NCBI RefSeq assembly: GCF_025854275.1 | Contig: NZ_CP107567.1 | Location: forward strand, 1,302,001 to 1,366,000 | DNA length: 64,000 nucleotides | Origin: Streptomyces peucetius | GTDB taxonomy: Bacteria > Actinomycetota > Actinomycetes > Streptomycetales > Streptomycetaceae | Direction: 5' to 3' | Shown here: positions 1 to 9,880 of the stretch, one piece after another | Layout: every line of letters starts with the position of its first letter | How positions within the stretch are numbered: the first letter of the stretch is position 1 | The notes under the pieces: generated by a model | Databases searched by the model: none | What the model was told of the DNA's origin: nothing | The model's input: the letters and a program-made list of their open reading frames with translations, nothing else | Made by a program: the position numbers and the translations under genes

Positions 1-460
1 TCTCCGCGTAGTGCGACTCGCCCTTGAGGTCGACGACGGTCGACGGCGTCGAGGGGGCGAGCGGGTTGGGGAACGGCGCCGTGGTCAGGCCCACCAGGTC
101 GATGTAGTGCTGGAGCGCCGTGGAGGAGGGCGGAAAGCGCATCGCGCCCATCTCGGCGGTGAGCCCGTCCGTGCCGGTGCCCTCGAAGCCGACGGTGCGC
201 AGCCGGCCGCCGATCCGGTCGGCCTCGTAGACGACGGGCTTCAGGCCCATCTTCATCAGCTCGTACGCGGCGACGATGCCGGAGAGGCCGCCGCCGATGA
301 CGGCGACCTCGGCGCCGTGCTCGGTCGCCGGTATCTGTCCCAGACCAGCGGGGTTGGCCAGATAGTCGTCGTAGGCGTACGGGAAGTCCGGACCGAACAT
401 GGTGATCGGGGGCTGCGCGTCGCTGTGCTGGACGGCGGTGGTGGGCACCGTGGACGTCAT
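1..460 (-). CDS. FAD-dependent amine oxidase, DavB-like L-lysine (or other L-amino acid) 2-monooxygenase, N-terminal part
   Basis: Only the first 153 codons are in the window; the gene runs off the left edge. The ATG at 460 was chosen because it gives a full N-terminus ahead of the FAD-binding fold. Residues 54-61 read VIGGGLSG, the dinucleotide-binding GxGxxG turn, and an acidic residue at the end of the second strand (VVYEA, about residue 79) fits FAD ribose binding. The pre-domain segment with FGPDFP and HPAGLG-like NPAGLG resembles, from my memory of the family, the bacterial amino-acid 2-monooxygenases that oxidatively decarboxylate an L-amino acid to an amide (DavB for lysine, IaaM for tryptophan). 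The gene directly upstream encodes the matching amidase, 55 bp away in the same direction. Lysine as substrate is inferred from that pairing, not proved. Confidence 0.75.
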   Translation of the reverse strand, partial: MTSTVPTTAVQHSDAQPPITMFGPDFPYAYDDYLANPAGLGQIPATEHGAEVAVIGGGLSGIVAAYELMKMGLKPVVYEADRIGGRLRTVGFEGTGTDGLTAEMGAMRFPPSSTALQHYIDLVGLTTAPFPNPLAPSTPSTVVDLKGESHYAE

Positions 461-515
461 GGGGTACGGACTCCTTGCACGGAACTCGATGAAGCGGGGG
501 AAGGCAGGGGCGGCG

Positions 516-1316
516 TCAGCTCAGGGAGCCGTACAGCCCGGGACGGCGGTCGCGCAGATACGGGTTGGTCTCGCGGGAGGCGCCGAGGAGCACGGGGTCG
601 ACGTCGCCGATCACGAGCTCCTCCCCGCGTCCGGCACGGGCGCGGGTCGTGCCGTCGGGGCCGGCGAGACAACTGAGGCCGGTGAACTCGAACACGCCCT
701 CGTGCCCGGTCCGGTTCGCGTACGCGACGTAGAGCTGGCTCTCGAACGCCCGCGCCGGGACGAGGGATTCCGCCACGAAGGGGAAGGGGTGCATCAGCGC
801 GGTGGGCACCAGCAGCAGGTCGGTGCCGGCCAGCGCGTGGGCCCGGACGTTCTCCGGGAACTCCACGTCGTAGCAGATCAGCATGCCGATGCGGATGCCG
901 TCGAGCTCGGCCTGGACGACGGGCTCGTCGCCGGGGGTGAACCACTGCTGCTCGAAGCAGCCGAAGAGGTGCGTCTTGCGGTAGTTCGCGAGGCGGCCGC
1001 CGGACGCGTCGATCAGCTGGGCGGAGTTGTGGATCAGCTCGCCCGCGCGTTCGGGGTAGCCGTAGTGCACCGCGATGCCGTGGCGTACGGCGATCTCGGC
1101 GACGGCGTCCGCACCCGGCCCGTTCGCGGGCTCGGCCAGCACCGGCACGTCGTCCCCGATCGCGTATCCGGTCAGGAACAGCTCGGGGCAGACGAGCAGC
1201 CCCGCCCCGGCCCCGGCGGCCCTGCCCGCGGCCTCGTCCAGCACCTTCAGGTTCTCGGCGACCGAGCCCGGCCGGCCGGAACTCTGAAGCAGCGCGGTGC
1301 GCAGGGGCAGGGGCAT
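516..1316 (-). CDS. Carbon-nitrogen hydrolase (nitrilase family), DavA-like 5-aminovaleramide amidase
   Basis: 266 aa, the usual length for single-domain nitrilase-superfamily amidases. The catalytic triad is visible: Glu45 in CPELF, Lys114 in YRKTHLF and Cys148 in LICYDVEFPE. The segments LLVCPELFLTGYAIG and YGYPER are, from memory, close to Pseudomonas DavA, which hydrolyses 5-aminopentanamide to 5-aminovalerate. The ATG at 1316 follows GAGG at a good distance; the longer open frame upstream has no better start. With the 2-monooxygenase downstream it would turn an L-amino acid into the acid one carbon shorter. Family assignment is firm; the exact amide is inferred. Confidence 0.85.
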   Translation of the reverse strand: MPLPLRTALLQSSGRPGSVAENLKVLDEAAGRAAGAGAGLLVCPELFLTGYAIGDDVPVLAEPANGPGADAVAEIAVRHGIAVHYGYPERAGELIHNSAQLIDASGGRLANYRKTHLFGCFEQQWFTPGDEPVVQAELDGIRIGMLICYDVEFPENVRAHALAGTDLLLVPTALMHPFPFVAESLVPARAFESQLYVAYANRTGHEGVFEFTGLSCLAGPDGTTRARAGRGEELVIGDVDPVLLGASRETNPYLRDRRPGLYGSLS

Positions 1317-1396
1317 GGGTGACCTCGGGCGGGGGGGTGTGAACGGGAGACGCCTATGACGGTACGGTCCGGCGATCGAGCGGGACAAGGCGCGAG

Positions 1397-1457
1397 TGTT
1401 GCGCACGGATGGGCGATCTGTTGCGTCGTCGACGGGGGCGCGGCGATTCGTTGCACG
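1397..1457. promoter_or_regulatory. Triple TTGCG-type half-site cluster upstream of the amidase gene (candidate Lrp/AsnC operator)
   Basis: Three half-sites on the plus strand: TGTTGCGCA at 1397-1405, TGTTGCGTC at 1419-1427 and CGTTGCACG at 1449-1457. Their starts are 22 and 30 bp apart. The last two share the flank GCGAT. They lie 81-141 bp before the amidase start. A near-identical arrangement stands before the permease gene at 4231-4290. That the neighbouring AsnC-type regulator binds them is inference. Confidence 0.5.
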
Positions 1458-1703
1458 GGCTCACCCCCACCCCGCCCGAACCCGTTTCCGGGGGCTCCGC
1501 GCCCCCGCGCCTCTCCCCCTACGGCCCGGCGGCCGTGGGAGGTACCAGCGAGGCTGATCTCGCCGGTCCCTCCTCCGCCCCGAACCCCGCGCCTCAAACG
1601 CCGGCGGGGCTGAAAAGCAGCCCGACTCGGGGACACCTCCCTGCGCCCGGCGGCGTGGGAGGTCCCCCCACCCACGGCCGCCAGGCCGTAGGGGGAGAGC
1701 GGG

Positions 1704-1783
1704 GCCACCCCGCGAAGCACGGCACCGGAGCCTGGGGCGCAGCCCCCAACACCGCCCGCAAGGCAGCACAGGCCCGGCGAAGC
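1704..1783. repeat. 80-bp direct repeat, copy 1
   Basis: Matches 1868-1947 over the same 80-bp length. The first 29 bases are identical and the remainder differs at scattered positions without gaps. The two copies begin 164 bp apart. Confidence 0.85.
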
Positions 1784-1867
1784 ACGACGCCCGGAAGACG
1801 GACCGATACCCGAGACCTGGGACGAAGCCGGCGTTCAAGAGCACATCAAGCCCGGCCGGCGATCGAA

Positions 1868-1947
1868 GCCACCCCGCGAAGCACGGCACCGGAGCCCGGG
1901 CATCAGCCCCCAACACCGCCCACAGGGCGGCACACGCCCGGCGAAGC
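1868..1947. repeat. 80-bp direct repeat, copy 2
   Basis: Second copy of the repeat at 1704-1783, aligned gap-free. It contains no open frame of its own. Confidence 0.85.
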
Positions 1948-2064
1948 CAGCGTTCGGGGCCCCGGGATCCGGGGCGGGGCCCCGCGTCCCCCGACCCGCG
2001 CCTGCGGGGGCGCGGGGCCGGGTCCGGGCGGAGTCCGGTTTCGGGAAGGGGCGGGGGAGGGGGG

Positions 2065-2517
2065 CTACGCCGGCGCGCCCGACGTGAAGCGTCGCAGCAG
2101 CGGCGAAAGCACCAGCACCGACTTCGTCCGCTCCACGAACGGCTCGCCCGCGATGCGCTCGAGCACCCGCTCGAAGTGCCGCATGTCCGACGCGAAGACC
2201 TGGACGATCGCGTCCGCCTCACCGGTCACGGTGGACGCGGACGCGATCTCCGGGTAGCGCTTCAGACCGCGCTCGATCGCCTCCGGCGATGTGTTGCGGC
2301 TGCAGTAGATCTCGATGAACCCCTCGGTCGCCCAGCCGAGCGCCTTGGGGTCGACCCGTACGGTGAAGCCCGTGATGGCGCCTTCCGCCCGCAGCCGGTC
2401 CACCCTCCGCTTCACCGCCGGGGCGGACAGCCCCACCATCGAGCCGATGTCGGCGTAGGAACGGCGGGCATCCTCCGCCAGGGCGTGGACGATGCGCTCG
2501 TCGAGGTCGTTCAGCAA
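2065..2517 (-). CDS. Lrp/AsnC family transcriptional regulator
   Basis: 150 aa, the standard size. An N-terminal helix-turn-helix spans about residues 18-45 (YADIGSMVGLSAPAVKRRVD), followed by an AsnC/RAM ligand-binding domain with the TVTGEADAIVQV core. The start is TTG at 2517; an in-frame stop lies two codons upstream, so no longer start exists. Lrp-family proteins usually sense amino acids and control adjacent transport and catabolism. Here the gene sits between the permease and the amidase-monooxygenase pair in the same orientation, so an amino acid, plausibly lysine, is the likely effector. Candidate operators are the triple half-sites at 1397-1457 and 4231-4290; none is obvious before its own start. 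Confidence 0.92.
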   Translation of the reverse strand: MLNDLDERIVHALAEDARRSYADIGSMVGLSAPAVKRRVDRLRAEGAITGFTVRVDPKALGWATEGFIEIYCSRNTSPEAIERGLKRYPEIASASTVTGEADAIVQVFASDMRHFERVLERIAGEPFVERTKSVLVLSPLLRRFTSGAPA

Positions 2518-2541
2518 CTTTCACACCATGCTCGGTCCGGC

Positions 2542-2563
2542 CCGGGGAGCGACGGCTCCCCGG
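2542..2563 (-). terminator. Small GC hairpin after the permease gene
   Basis: A 9-bp perfect stem (CCGGGGAGC/GCTCCCCGG) with a 4-nt loop lies between the permease stop and the regulator start. It lacks a U-tract, so it may weaken rather than stop readthrough. Confidence 0.4.
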
Positions 2564-2608
2564 TCAGGACAGTATCCATCAGGGACACGGAGGGACGTTC
2601 TCCCCGTG

Positions 2609-4060
2609 TCACCGCAGGGCGGACCTGCGCATGCCGTAGGCGAAGTAGAGCGCGAGGCCCACCGCCATCCACACGCCGAACACGATCCAGGTGACGGTGT
2701 CGAGGCTGAACATCATCCACACGCAGAACCCGAAGCCGATCACCGGGAACAGCGGCGACAGCGGCACCCGGAAGGTCCGCTTCATCTCGGGCCGGGTCCG
2801 GCGCAGCACGACGACGGCCACGTTGACCAGGGCGAACGCGAACAGAGTGCCGATGCTGGTGGCGTCGGCCAGCTGGCCGAGGGGGACCGCTGCGGCGAGC
2901 ACGCCGCAGAACAGCGAGACGATCACCGTGTTGGCGCGCGGCGCACCGCTCTTCTTGTGGACCCGGGAGAACACCTTGGGCACCAGCCCGTCGCGGGACA
3001 TCGCGAACAGGATGCGCGTCTGCCCGTACAGCACGGTCAGCACGACACTGGCGATGGCGATGACGGCACCGGCGGCGAGGAGCACGGCCCAGAAGCTCTG
3101 GCCGGTGACGTCCTCCATGATTCCGGCCAGCGCGGCCTCCGACTCGCCGAAGCCCTTCCAGGGGCGGGCCCCGACGGCGACGGCCGCGACGAGGACGTAG
3201 AGCGTGGTGACGATCAGCAGGGAGAGCATGATGGCGCGCGGCAGGTCCCGCTGCGGGTTCTTCGCCTCCTCGCCGGCCGTGGAGGCGGCGTCGAAGCCGA
3301 TGTACGAGAAGAACAGCGAGGCGCCGGCGGCGCTGACGCCCGCCATGCCGAGCGGCATGAAGTTCTCGTAGTTGCCGCTGCGGAAGCCCTGGACGCCGAC
3401 GGCGCAGAAGAGCACCAGCGCGGCGATCTTCACCACGACCATGATGGTGTTGGCGCGGGCGCTCTCGCGGGCCCCGCCGAGCAGGAAGACCATGGCGAGC
3501 AGCACCACGATCAGCGCGGGCAGGTTGAAGAAGCCGCCGTCGCCGGGCGGGGCGGAGATCGCGTCGGGGATGGTGACGCCGATGGTGCCGGCGAGGAGTT
3601 CGTTGACGTACTCGCCCCAGCCCACGGCCACTGCGGCGACGGAGACCCCGTACTCGAGGATGAGACACCAGCCGCAGACCCAGGCGACGAGCTCGCCCAT
3701 GGTGGCGTAGGCGTACGAGTAGGAGGAGCCGGCGACCGGGATGGTGCCGGCCAGCTCCGCGTACGAGAGGGCGGAGAACAGTGCGGTCAGGCCGGCGATC
3801 ACGAACGAGACCGTGACGGCGGGGCCGGCCTCGGGGACCGCTTCGCCGAGGACGACGAAGATGCCGGTGCCGAGCGTCGCACCGATGCTGATCATGGTCA
3901 GCTGCCACATGGACAGCGAGCGGCGCAGCGCACCGCCTTCTCCCTGTCCGCCCTCCGCGACCAGGCGTTCGACCGGCTTGCGCCGCATCAGGCGGGCGCC
4001 GGCCCCTTGGGGCTTCGGCGACGGCTCGGTCGTGGGTGGCGCTGCGCCGTGGTCCAGCAC
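2609..4060 (-). CDS. APC superfamily amino acid permease, cationic amino acid transporter type
   Basis: 483 aa with about 12 hydrophobic segments, the first near residue 55 (ISIGATLGTGIF), which is the conserved GTGIF-type TM1 signature of APC transporters. SYAELAGTIPVAGSSYSY and SYIGFDAASTAGEEAKNPQ are typical of the CAT subgroup that moves arginine, lysine or ornithine. The first 45 residues are a hydrophilic, proline-containing cytoplasmic tail. It is the most upstream member of the catabolic cluster and would bring in the substrate. Substrate identity is inferred from subfamily and neighbours. Confidence 0.88.
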   Translation of the reverse strand: MLDHGAAPPTTEPSPKPQGAGARLMRRKPVERLVAEGGQGEGGALRRSLSMWQLTMISIGATLGTGIFVVLGEAVPEAGPAVTVSFVIAGLTALFSALSYAELAGTIPVAGSSYSYAYATMGELVAWVCGWCLILEYGVSVAAVAVGWGEYVNELLAGTIGVTIPDAISAPPGDGGFFNLPALIVVLLAMVFLLGGARESARANTIMVVVKIAALVLFCAVGVQGFRSGNYENFMPLGMAGVSAAGASLFFSYIGFDAASTAGEEAKNPQRDLPRAIMLSLLIVTTLYVLVAAVAVGARPWKGFGESEAALAGIMEDVTGQSFWAVLLAAGAVIAIASVVLTVLYGQTRILFAMSRDGLVPKVFSRVHKKSGAPRANTVIVSLFCGVLAAAVPLGQLADATSIGTLFAFALVNVAVVVLRRTRPEMKRTFRVPLSPLFPVIGFGFCVWMMFSLDTVTWIVFGVWMAVGLALYFAYGMRRSALR

Positions 4061-4437
4061 GTCGGGGCTCCTTCATCGCTGAGGGTCGGCGGGGGCGGCC
4101 CCGCGGCGGCCCGCAGGCAGGCAGAAGAAGCCCGCGCATGGGTGAGGGAACCGCCGAGCAGACGGTCACCGCCACTCCTGGTACGGGGGTCGAGCCTACG
4201 AGTCCGCAGCTCACAGCCGTAATGCATCGTTGTTGCGCATCAGCGGACAATCGTTGCGCGCTGGCGGGAGCCACGGGGAAACATTGCGCTCCGGTGAACG
4301 AGAGCCTTCATCACCGCCTCGGGCGGGCGTGCTCCGGGCGCCGGGCGGGGCGGGACACGTCGGGGCTGTCCGGACACGTCAGGACACTCGTGCCACAGGG
4401 CCGGTTCGCGAGGTTGATACTTCGGCGACTTCTGGGT
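4061..4437. other. Divergent intergenic region between the permease and the anti-sigma-like gene
   Basis: 377 bp without a supported gene. It holds the half-site cluster at 4231-4290 on the permease side and a GGGTAT element at 4434-4439 next to the plus-strand gene. Confidence 0.6.
4231..4290. promoter_or_regulatory. Triple TTGCG-type half-site cluster upstream of the permease gene (candidate Lrp/AsnC operator)
   Basis: Three plus-strand half-sites: TGTTGCGCA at 4231-4239, CGTTGCGCG at 4252-4260 and CATTGCGCT at 4282-4290. Their starts are 21 and 30 bp apart, against 22 and 30 bp in the cluster before the amidase gene. Spacing near whole helical turns fits an oligomeric Lrp-type protein. 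Binding is inferred. Confidence 0.5.
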
Positions 4438-4860
4438 ATGCGAGCCGTGATGAACGCACAGCCGCAGGTGGTGATCGAGGAATCGCCGCACAAGGAGAGC
4501 AGACACAGCGCGGGCGCCCGTACGGCCACTGCGGAGTTTCTGCTGCAGCACTGCCCCTGGGTCGACCCGGACGCGGTGCTGCTGGTCGTCTCGGAACTGG
4601 TCACCAACGCCGTGCGTCACACCGCCGCCGGCTGGTGGCGGCTGCGCCTGACGGCCGGACACGACACCCTGCTCGTCCAGCTGGACGACTCCAGTCCGCT
4701 GCCGCCGATCGCCCGGGAGCCGGACTTCACGGGCGGCGGCGGGTTCGGCTGGCACATGGTGCAGCGGCTCGCAGGCTGCGTCGAGGTCCGTCAGCTCCCT
4801 TACGGCAAGAGCATCCGGGCGACCTGGGTGCGCCCGGCCACGGCGCCGGCCGGCTACTGA
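4438..4860 (+). CDS. RsbW-like ATP-binding protein (HATPase_c_2, anti-sigma factor type)
   Basis: About 140 aa. It has a single GHKL ATPase domain with N-box SELVTNAVRHT near residue 58 and G-box GGGGFGWHMVQRL near residue 100, as in the small Streptomyces serine-kinase/anti-sigma family. The start is uncertain: ATG 4438, GTG 4447 and ATG 4450 are in frame and none has a Shine-Dalgarno. A GGGTAT element at 4434-4439 would place transcription start near 4447, giving a leaderless message from GTG 4447 or ATG 4450. It is convergent with a SigB/SigF-type sigma gene, a possible partner, but such ATPases are numerous in Streptomyces and the pairing is only inferred. Confidence 0.85.
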   Translation: MRAVMNAQPQVVIEESPHKESRHSAGARTATAEFLLQHCPWVDPDAVLLVVSELVTNAVRHTAAGWWRLRLTAGHDTLLVQLDDSSPLPPIAREPDFTGGGGFGWHMVQRLAGCVEVRQLPYGKSIRATWVRPATAPAGY

Positions 4861-4975
4861 GCGACCGGCCCCTGCGCAGAGGCCCCGCACGGACCCCCTG
4901 ACTCGTACGGTCTCGCACGGCCTCACATCGCGGACAACGCCCGCACAGGTGACCGCCGGTACTGCGGCCCGACAC

Positions 4976-5012
4976 AGAAGCGGCGTCCTGACGTACGCGG
5001 GACGCCGCTTCT
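4976..5012. terminator. Bidirectional terminator hairpin between convergent genes
   Basis: A perfect 13-bp stem (AGAAGCGGCGTCC/GGACGCCGCTTCT) with an 11-nt loop lies between the ATPase gene and the sigma factor gene, which end toward each other. Confidence 0.8.
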
Positions 5013-5102
5013 GCCCGTGGGGGGCTTCGGTCTCGATGTGCTGCTGCTTCCGCTGCGCTCGCGTCGCGTGAGCGGTTCCGGTGGCCGGCGGAGCCGCCCG
5101 GG

Positions 5103-5978
5103 TCACTCCACCGCGAGCAGCCCTTCACGCAGCCGTCCGGTGATCCGCGACAGCAGCCGCGACACATGCATCTGGGACACGCCGAGCTCGTCGCCGATCT
5201 CCGACTGCGTCATCTCCTCGCCGAACCTCATCTGCAGGATCCGCCGGTCGCGGTCGTCGAGCTCCTCGATCAGCGGCTTGAGGGCCTGCACGTTCTCCGC
5301 GGTTTCCAGCTCGGCGTCCGGCTCGCCCAGCCGGTCGGACAGCGGCACCGCCGCGTGGTCGGACGCGTCGTCCATGGGCATGTCGATGGAACCGGCCGTG
5401 TAGCCGTTGCTCGCGACCACACCCTCGATGACCTCTTCCTCGTCCAGGCCGAGGTGCTCCGCGAGTTCCGCGGTGGTGGGTGTGTGGTCCAGCTTCTGGG
5501 AGAGCTCGTCCACGGCCTTGGCCAGGTCGATCCGCAGCTCCTGGAGCCTGCGCGGCACATGCACGGCCCAGCTCGTGTCGCGGAAGAACCGCTTGATCTC
5601 TCCGACGATGTACGGGACGGCGAACGTCGCGAACTCCACCTCGCGGCTCAGCTCGAACCGGTCGATCGCCTTGATCAGGCCGATCGTGCCGACCTGGACG
5701 ATGTCCTCCATCTGTTCCGCGCGGTTGCGGAAACGGCCCGCCGCGTACTTCACCAGGGCCAGATTGAGCTCGATAAGGGTGTTGCGCACGTACTGGTACT
5801 CGTGGGTGCCCTCGTCGAGGGAGGCCAGCCGCACGAAGAAGACTTTGGAAATTTCACGTGCGTCCTTGGGTGCAACCTCCCCCGGGTTCTCCACGTCCGG
5901 GAGGTCCAGCGCCGCCATGTCGGGGCGCTGCACTCCAGGCTGCGTGAGTTCGGTCGGGACCGTGCTCGCCGTGGACAC
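5103..5978 (-). CDS. RNA polymerase sigma factor, SigB/SigF/SigG family
   Basis: 291 aa. Region 2 (about residues 45-125) holds LALVKYAAGRF, EDIVQVGTIGLIKAIDRF and FATFAVPYIVGEIKRFFRD. Region 3 (about 135-210) contains VPRRLQELR. Region 4 (about 235-287) ends with the HTH TQSEIGDELGVSQMHVSRLL. This layout is that of the stress and sporulation SigB/SigF group. The first 40 residues are a variable acidic leader. Streptomyces has many paralogues, so I do not assign a letter. On the minus strand upstream, GGGTAA with a GNNT 15 bp earlier (6018-6042) weakly resembles a SigB-class promoter and could mean autoregulation. Confidence 0.93.
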   Translation of the reverse strand: MSTASTVPTELTQPGVQRPDMAALDLPDVENPGEVAPKDAREISKVFFVRLASLDEGTHEYQYVRNTLIELNLALVKYAAGRFRNRAEQMEDIVQVGTIGLIKAIDRFELSREVEFATFAVPYIVGEIKRFFRDTSWAVHVPRRLQELRIDLAKAVDELSQKLDHTPTTAELAEHLGLDEEEVIEGVVASNGYTAGSIDMPMDDASDHAAVPLSDRLGEPDAELETAENVQALKPLIEELDDRDRRILQMRFGEEMTQSEIGDELGVSQMHVSRLLSRITGRLREGLLAVE

Positions 5979-6119
5979 TTCGTCCTCCCCTGCTCCGATG
6001 TCAGTGCGAAGGGGCGCTTACCCCGGTTCCCGAGCCACATGCGCAGGAAGTGCAGTTGGCCGAAAACGACGAGGTCCGGCCCCCCGCATCTGTGGAGGGC
6101 CGGACGGGGTGACGAACTG

Positions 6120-8778
<2,659 letters not shown>

Positions 8779-8911
8779 CGCGATCTCCTCACTGCTGTTC
8801 GTGCCGTACACACGCAACCCTGTACACACTCCGGATCTGCCATCCTGTCAGATCCGGCCCTTCTTGATCAGCCCTGCTGGGCCAACATCGGTTGAACAAG
8901 CGCCGCCGGCC

Positions 8912-9598
8912 TCAATGGGCGCACGCCCAGGGCGCGGAGGCGGTCACCGCGGCCGCCTGGTCACGCAGCTTCCGCACCGCACCCGCGGGGTCGTCCGCGC
9001 CGTAGACCGCGGAACCGGCCACGAACACGTCGGCGCCGGCCTCGGCGCACCGCTCGATGGTCGATGCCGACACCCCGCCGTCGACCTGCAGCCACAGCTG
9101 GAGGCCGTGCTTGGAGATCAGCTCCCGGGTGCGCCGGATCTTCGGCAGCATGATGTCGAGGAACGCCTGGCCGCCGAAGCCCGGCTCCACGGTCATGATC
9201 AGGAGCATGTCGAGCTCGGGAAGCAGGTCCTCGTACGGCTCGATCGGGGTGGCCGGCTTGAGCGCCATCGAGGCGCGCGCGCCCTTGGCCCGGATCTCGC
9301 GCGCCAGCCGCACGGGAGCGGCGGCGGCCTCGACGTGGAAGGTGACGGACCCTGCCCCGGCCTCGACGTACCGAGGAGCCCAGCGGTCGGGGTCCTCGAT
9401 CATCAGATGGCAGTCCAGCGGGGTGTCCGTCGCCTTGGCGAGTGATTCCACGACGGGCACACCCAGAGTGAGGTTGGGCACGAAGTGGTTGTCCATCACG
9501 TCGACGTGGAGCCAGTCGGCCCCGTCGACGGCCTGGGCCTCTTCCGCCAGGCGGGAGAAGTCCGCGGAGAGAATGCTGGGATTGATCTGAACGGCCAT
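8912..9598 (-). CDS. rpe: Ribulose-phosphate 3-epimerase
   Basis: 228 aa TIM-barrel enzyme that interconverts ribulose 5-phosphate and xylulose 5-phosphate in the pentose phosphate pathway. The signatures are [13 protein letters not shown] at the N-terminus, [16 protein letters not shown] (metal-binding His and catalytic Asp), [10 protein letters not shown] and QVDGGVSA with the phosphate-binding AGSAVYG. The ATG at 9598 matches the family N-terminus. It lies downstream of rsmB on the same strand, after a strong hairpin, so it probably has its own promoter in the 274-bp gap. Confidence 0.97.
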   Translation of the reverse strand: MAVQINPSILSADFSRLAEEAQAVDGADWLHVDVMDNHFVPNLTLGVPVVESLAKATDTPLDCHLMIEDPDRWAPRYVEAGAGSVTFHVEAAAAPVRLAREIRAKGARASMALKPATPIEPYEDLLPELDMLLIMTVEPGFGGQAFLDIMLPKIRRTRELISKHGLQLWLQVDGGVSASTIERCAEAGADVFVAGSAVYGADDPAGAVRKLRDQAAAVTASAPWACAH

Positions 9599-9841
9599 GC
9601 GCCAAGACTGCCATGCCTTCGGCCGCTTACCGGCTCCGGGACAGCACTCGGTCCGGACCAAGAGGGCACCGGACCACGTCGTCCTACCGCATTCCGGACG
9701 ATTCCACCCGCGTCCGTCGCGGCCTCCCGGCCCTTCGACGCGGCCGAGGCGGTCGCGCACGACACGACCGCCTCCTTTCCCCTTCCGCGAGGCCGGCGCC
9801 CTTCGCGCCTTTCGAAGCCGTGGAGCGCCCGGCGGTCTCGG

Positions 9842-9880
9842 CCGGCTGAGGCCGCGCCCGGCGGTCGCGGCCTCAGCCGG
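9842..9880 (-). terminator. Terminator hairpin overlapping the rsmB stop codon
   Basis: A perfect 15-bp stem (CCGGCTGAGGCCGCG/CGCGGCCTCAGCCGG) with a 9-nt loop. Its upstream arm includes the rsmB stop codon (9873-9875). Confidence 0.75.

Larger units (their letters stand above)
1317..2064. other. 748-bp gene-free region of dispersed intergenic repeats
   Basis: This stretch separates the regulator gene from the amidase promoter. Frames through it are interrupted or compositionally unlike genes, and I support no CDS. It is full of GC-rich inverted and direct repeats, including CCTCAAACGCCGGCGGGGCTG near 1590-1612 and a tract at 2026-2055 that recurs at 13468-13498; I recognise both as common Streptomyces intergenic repeats. 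The operator-like half-sites lie in its amidase-proximal end. Confidence 0.7.
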
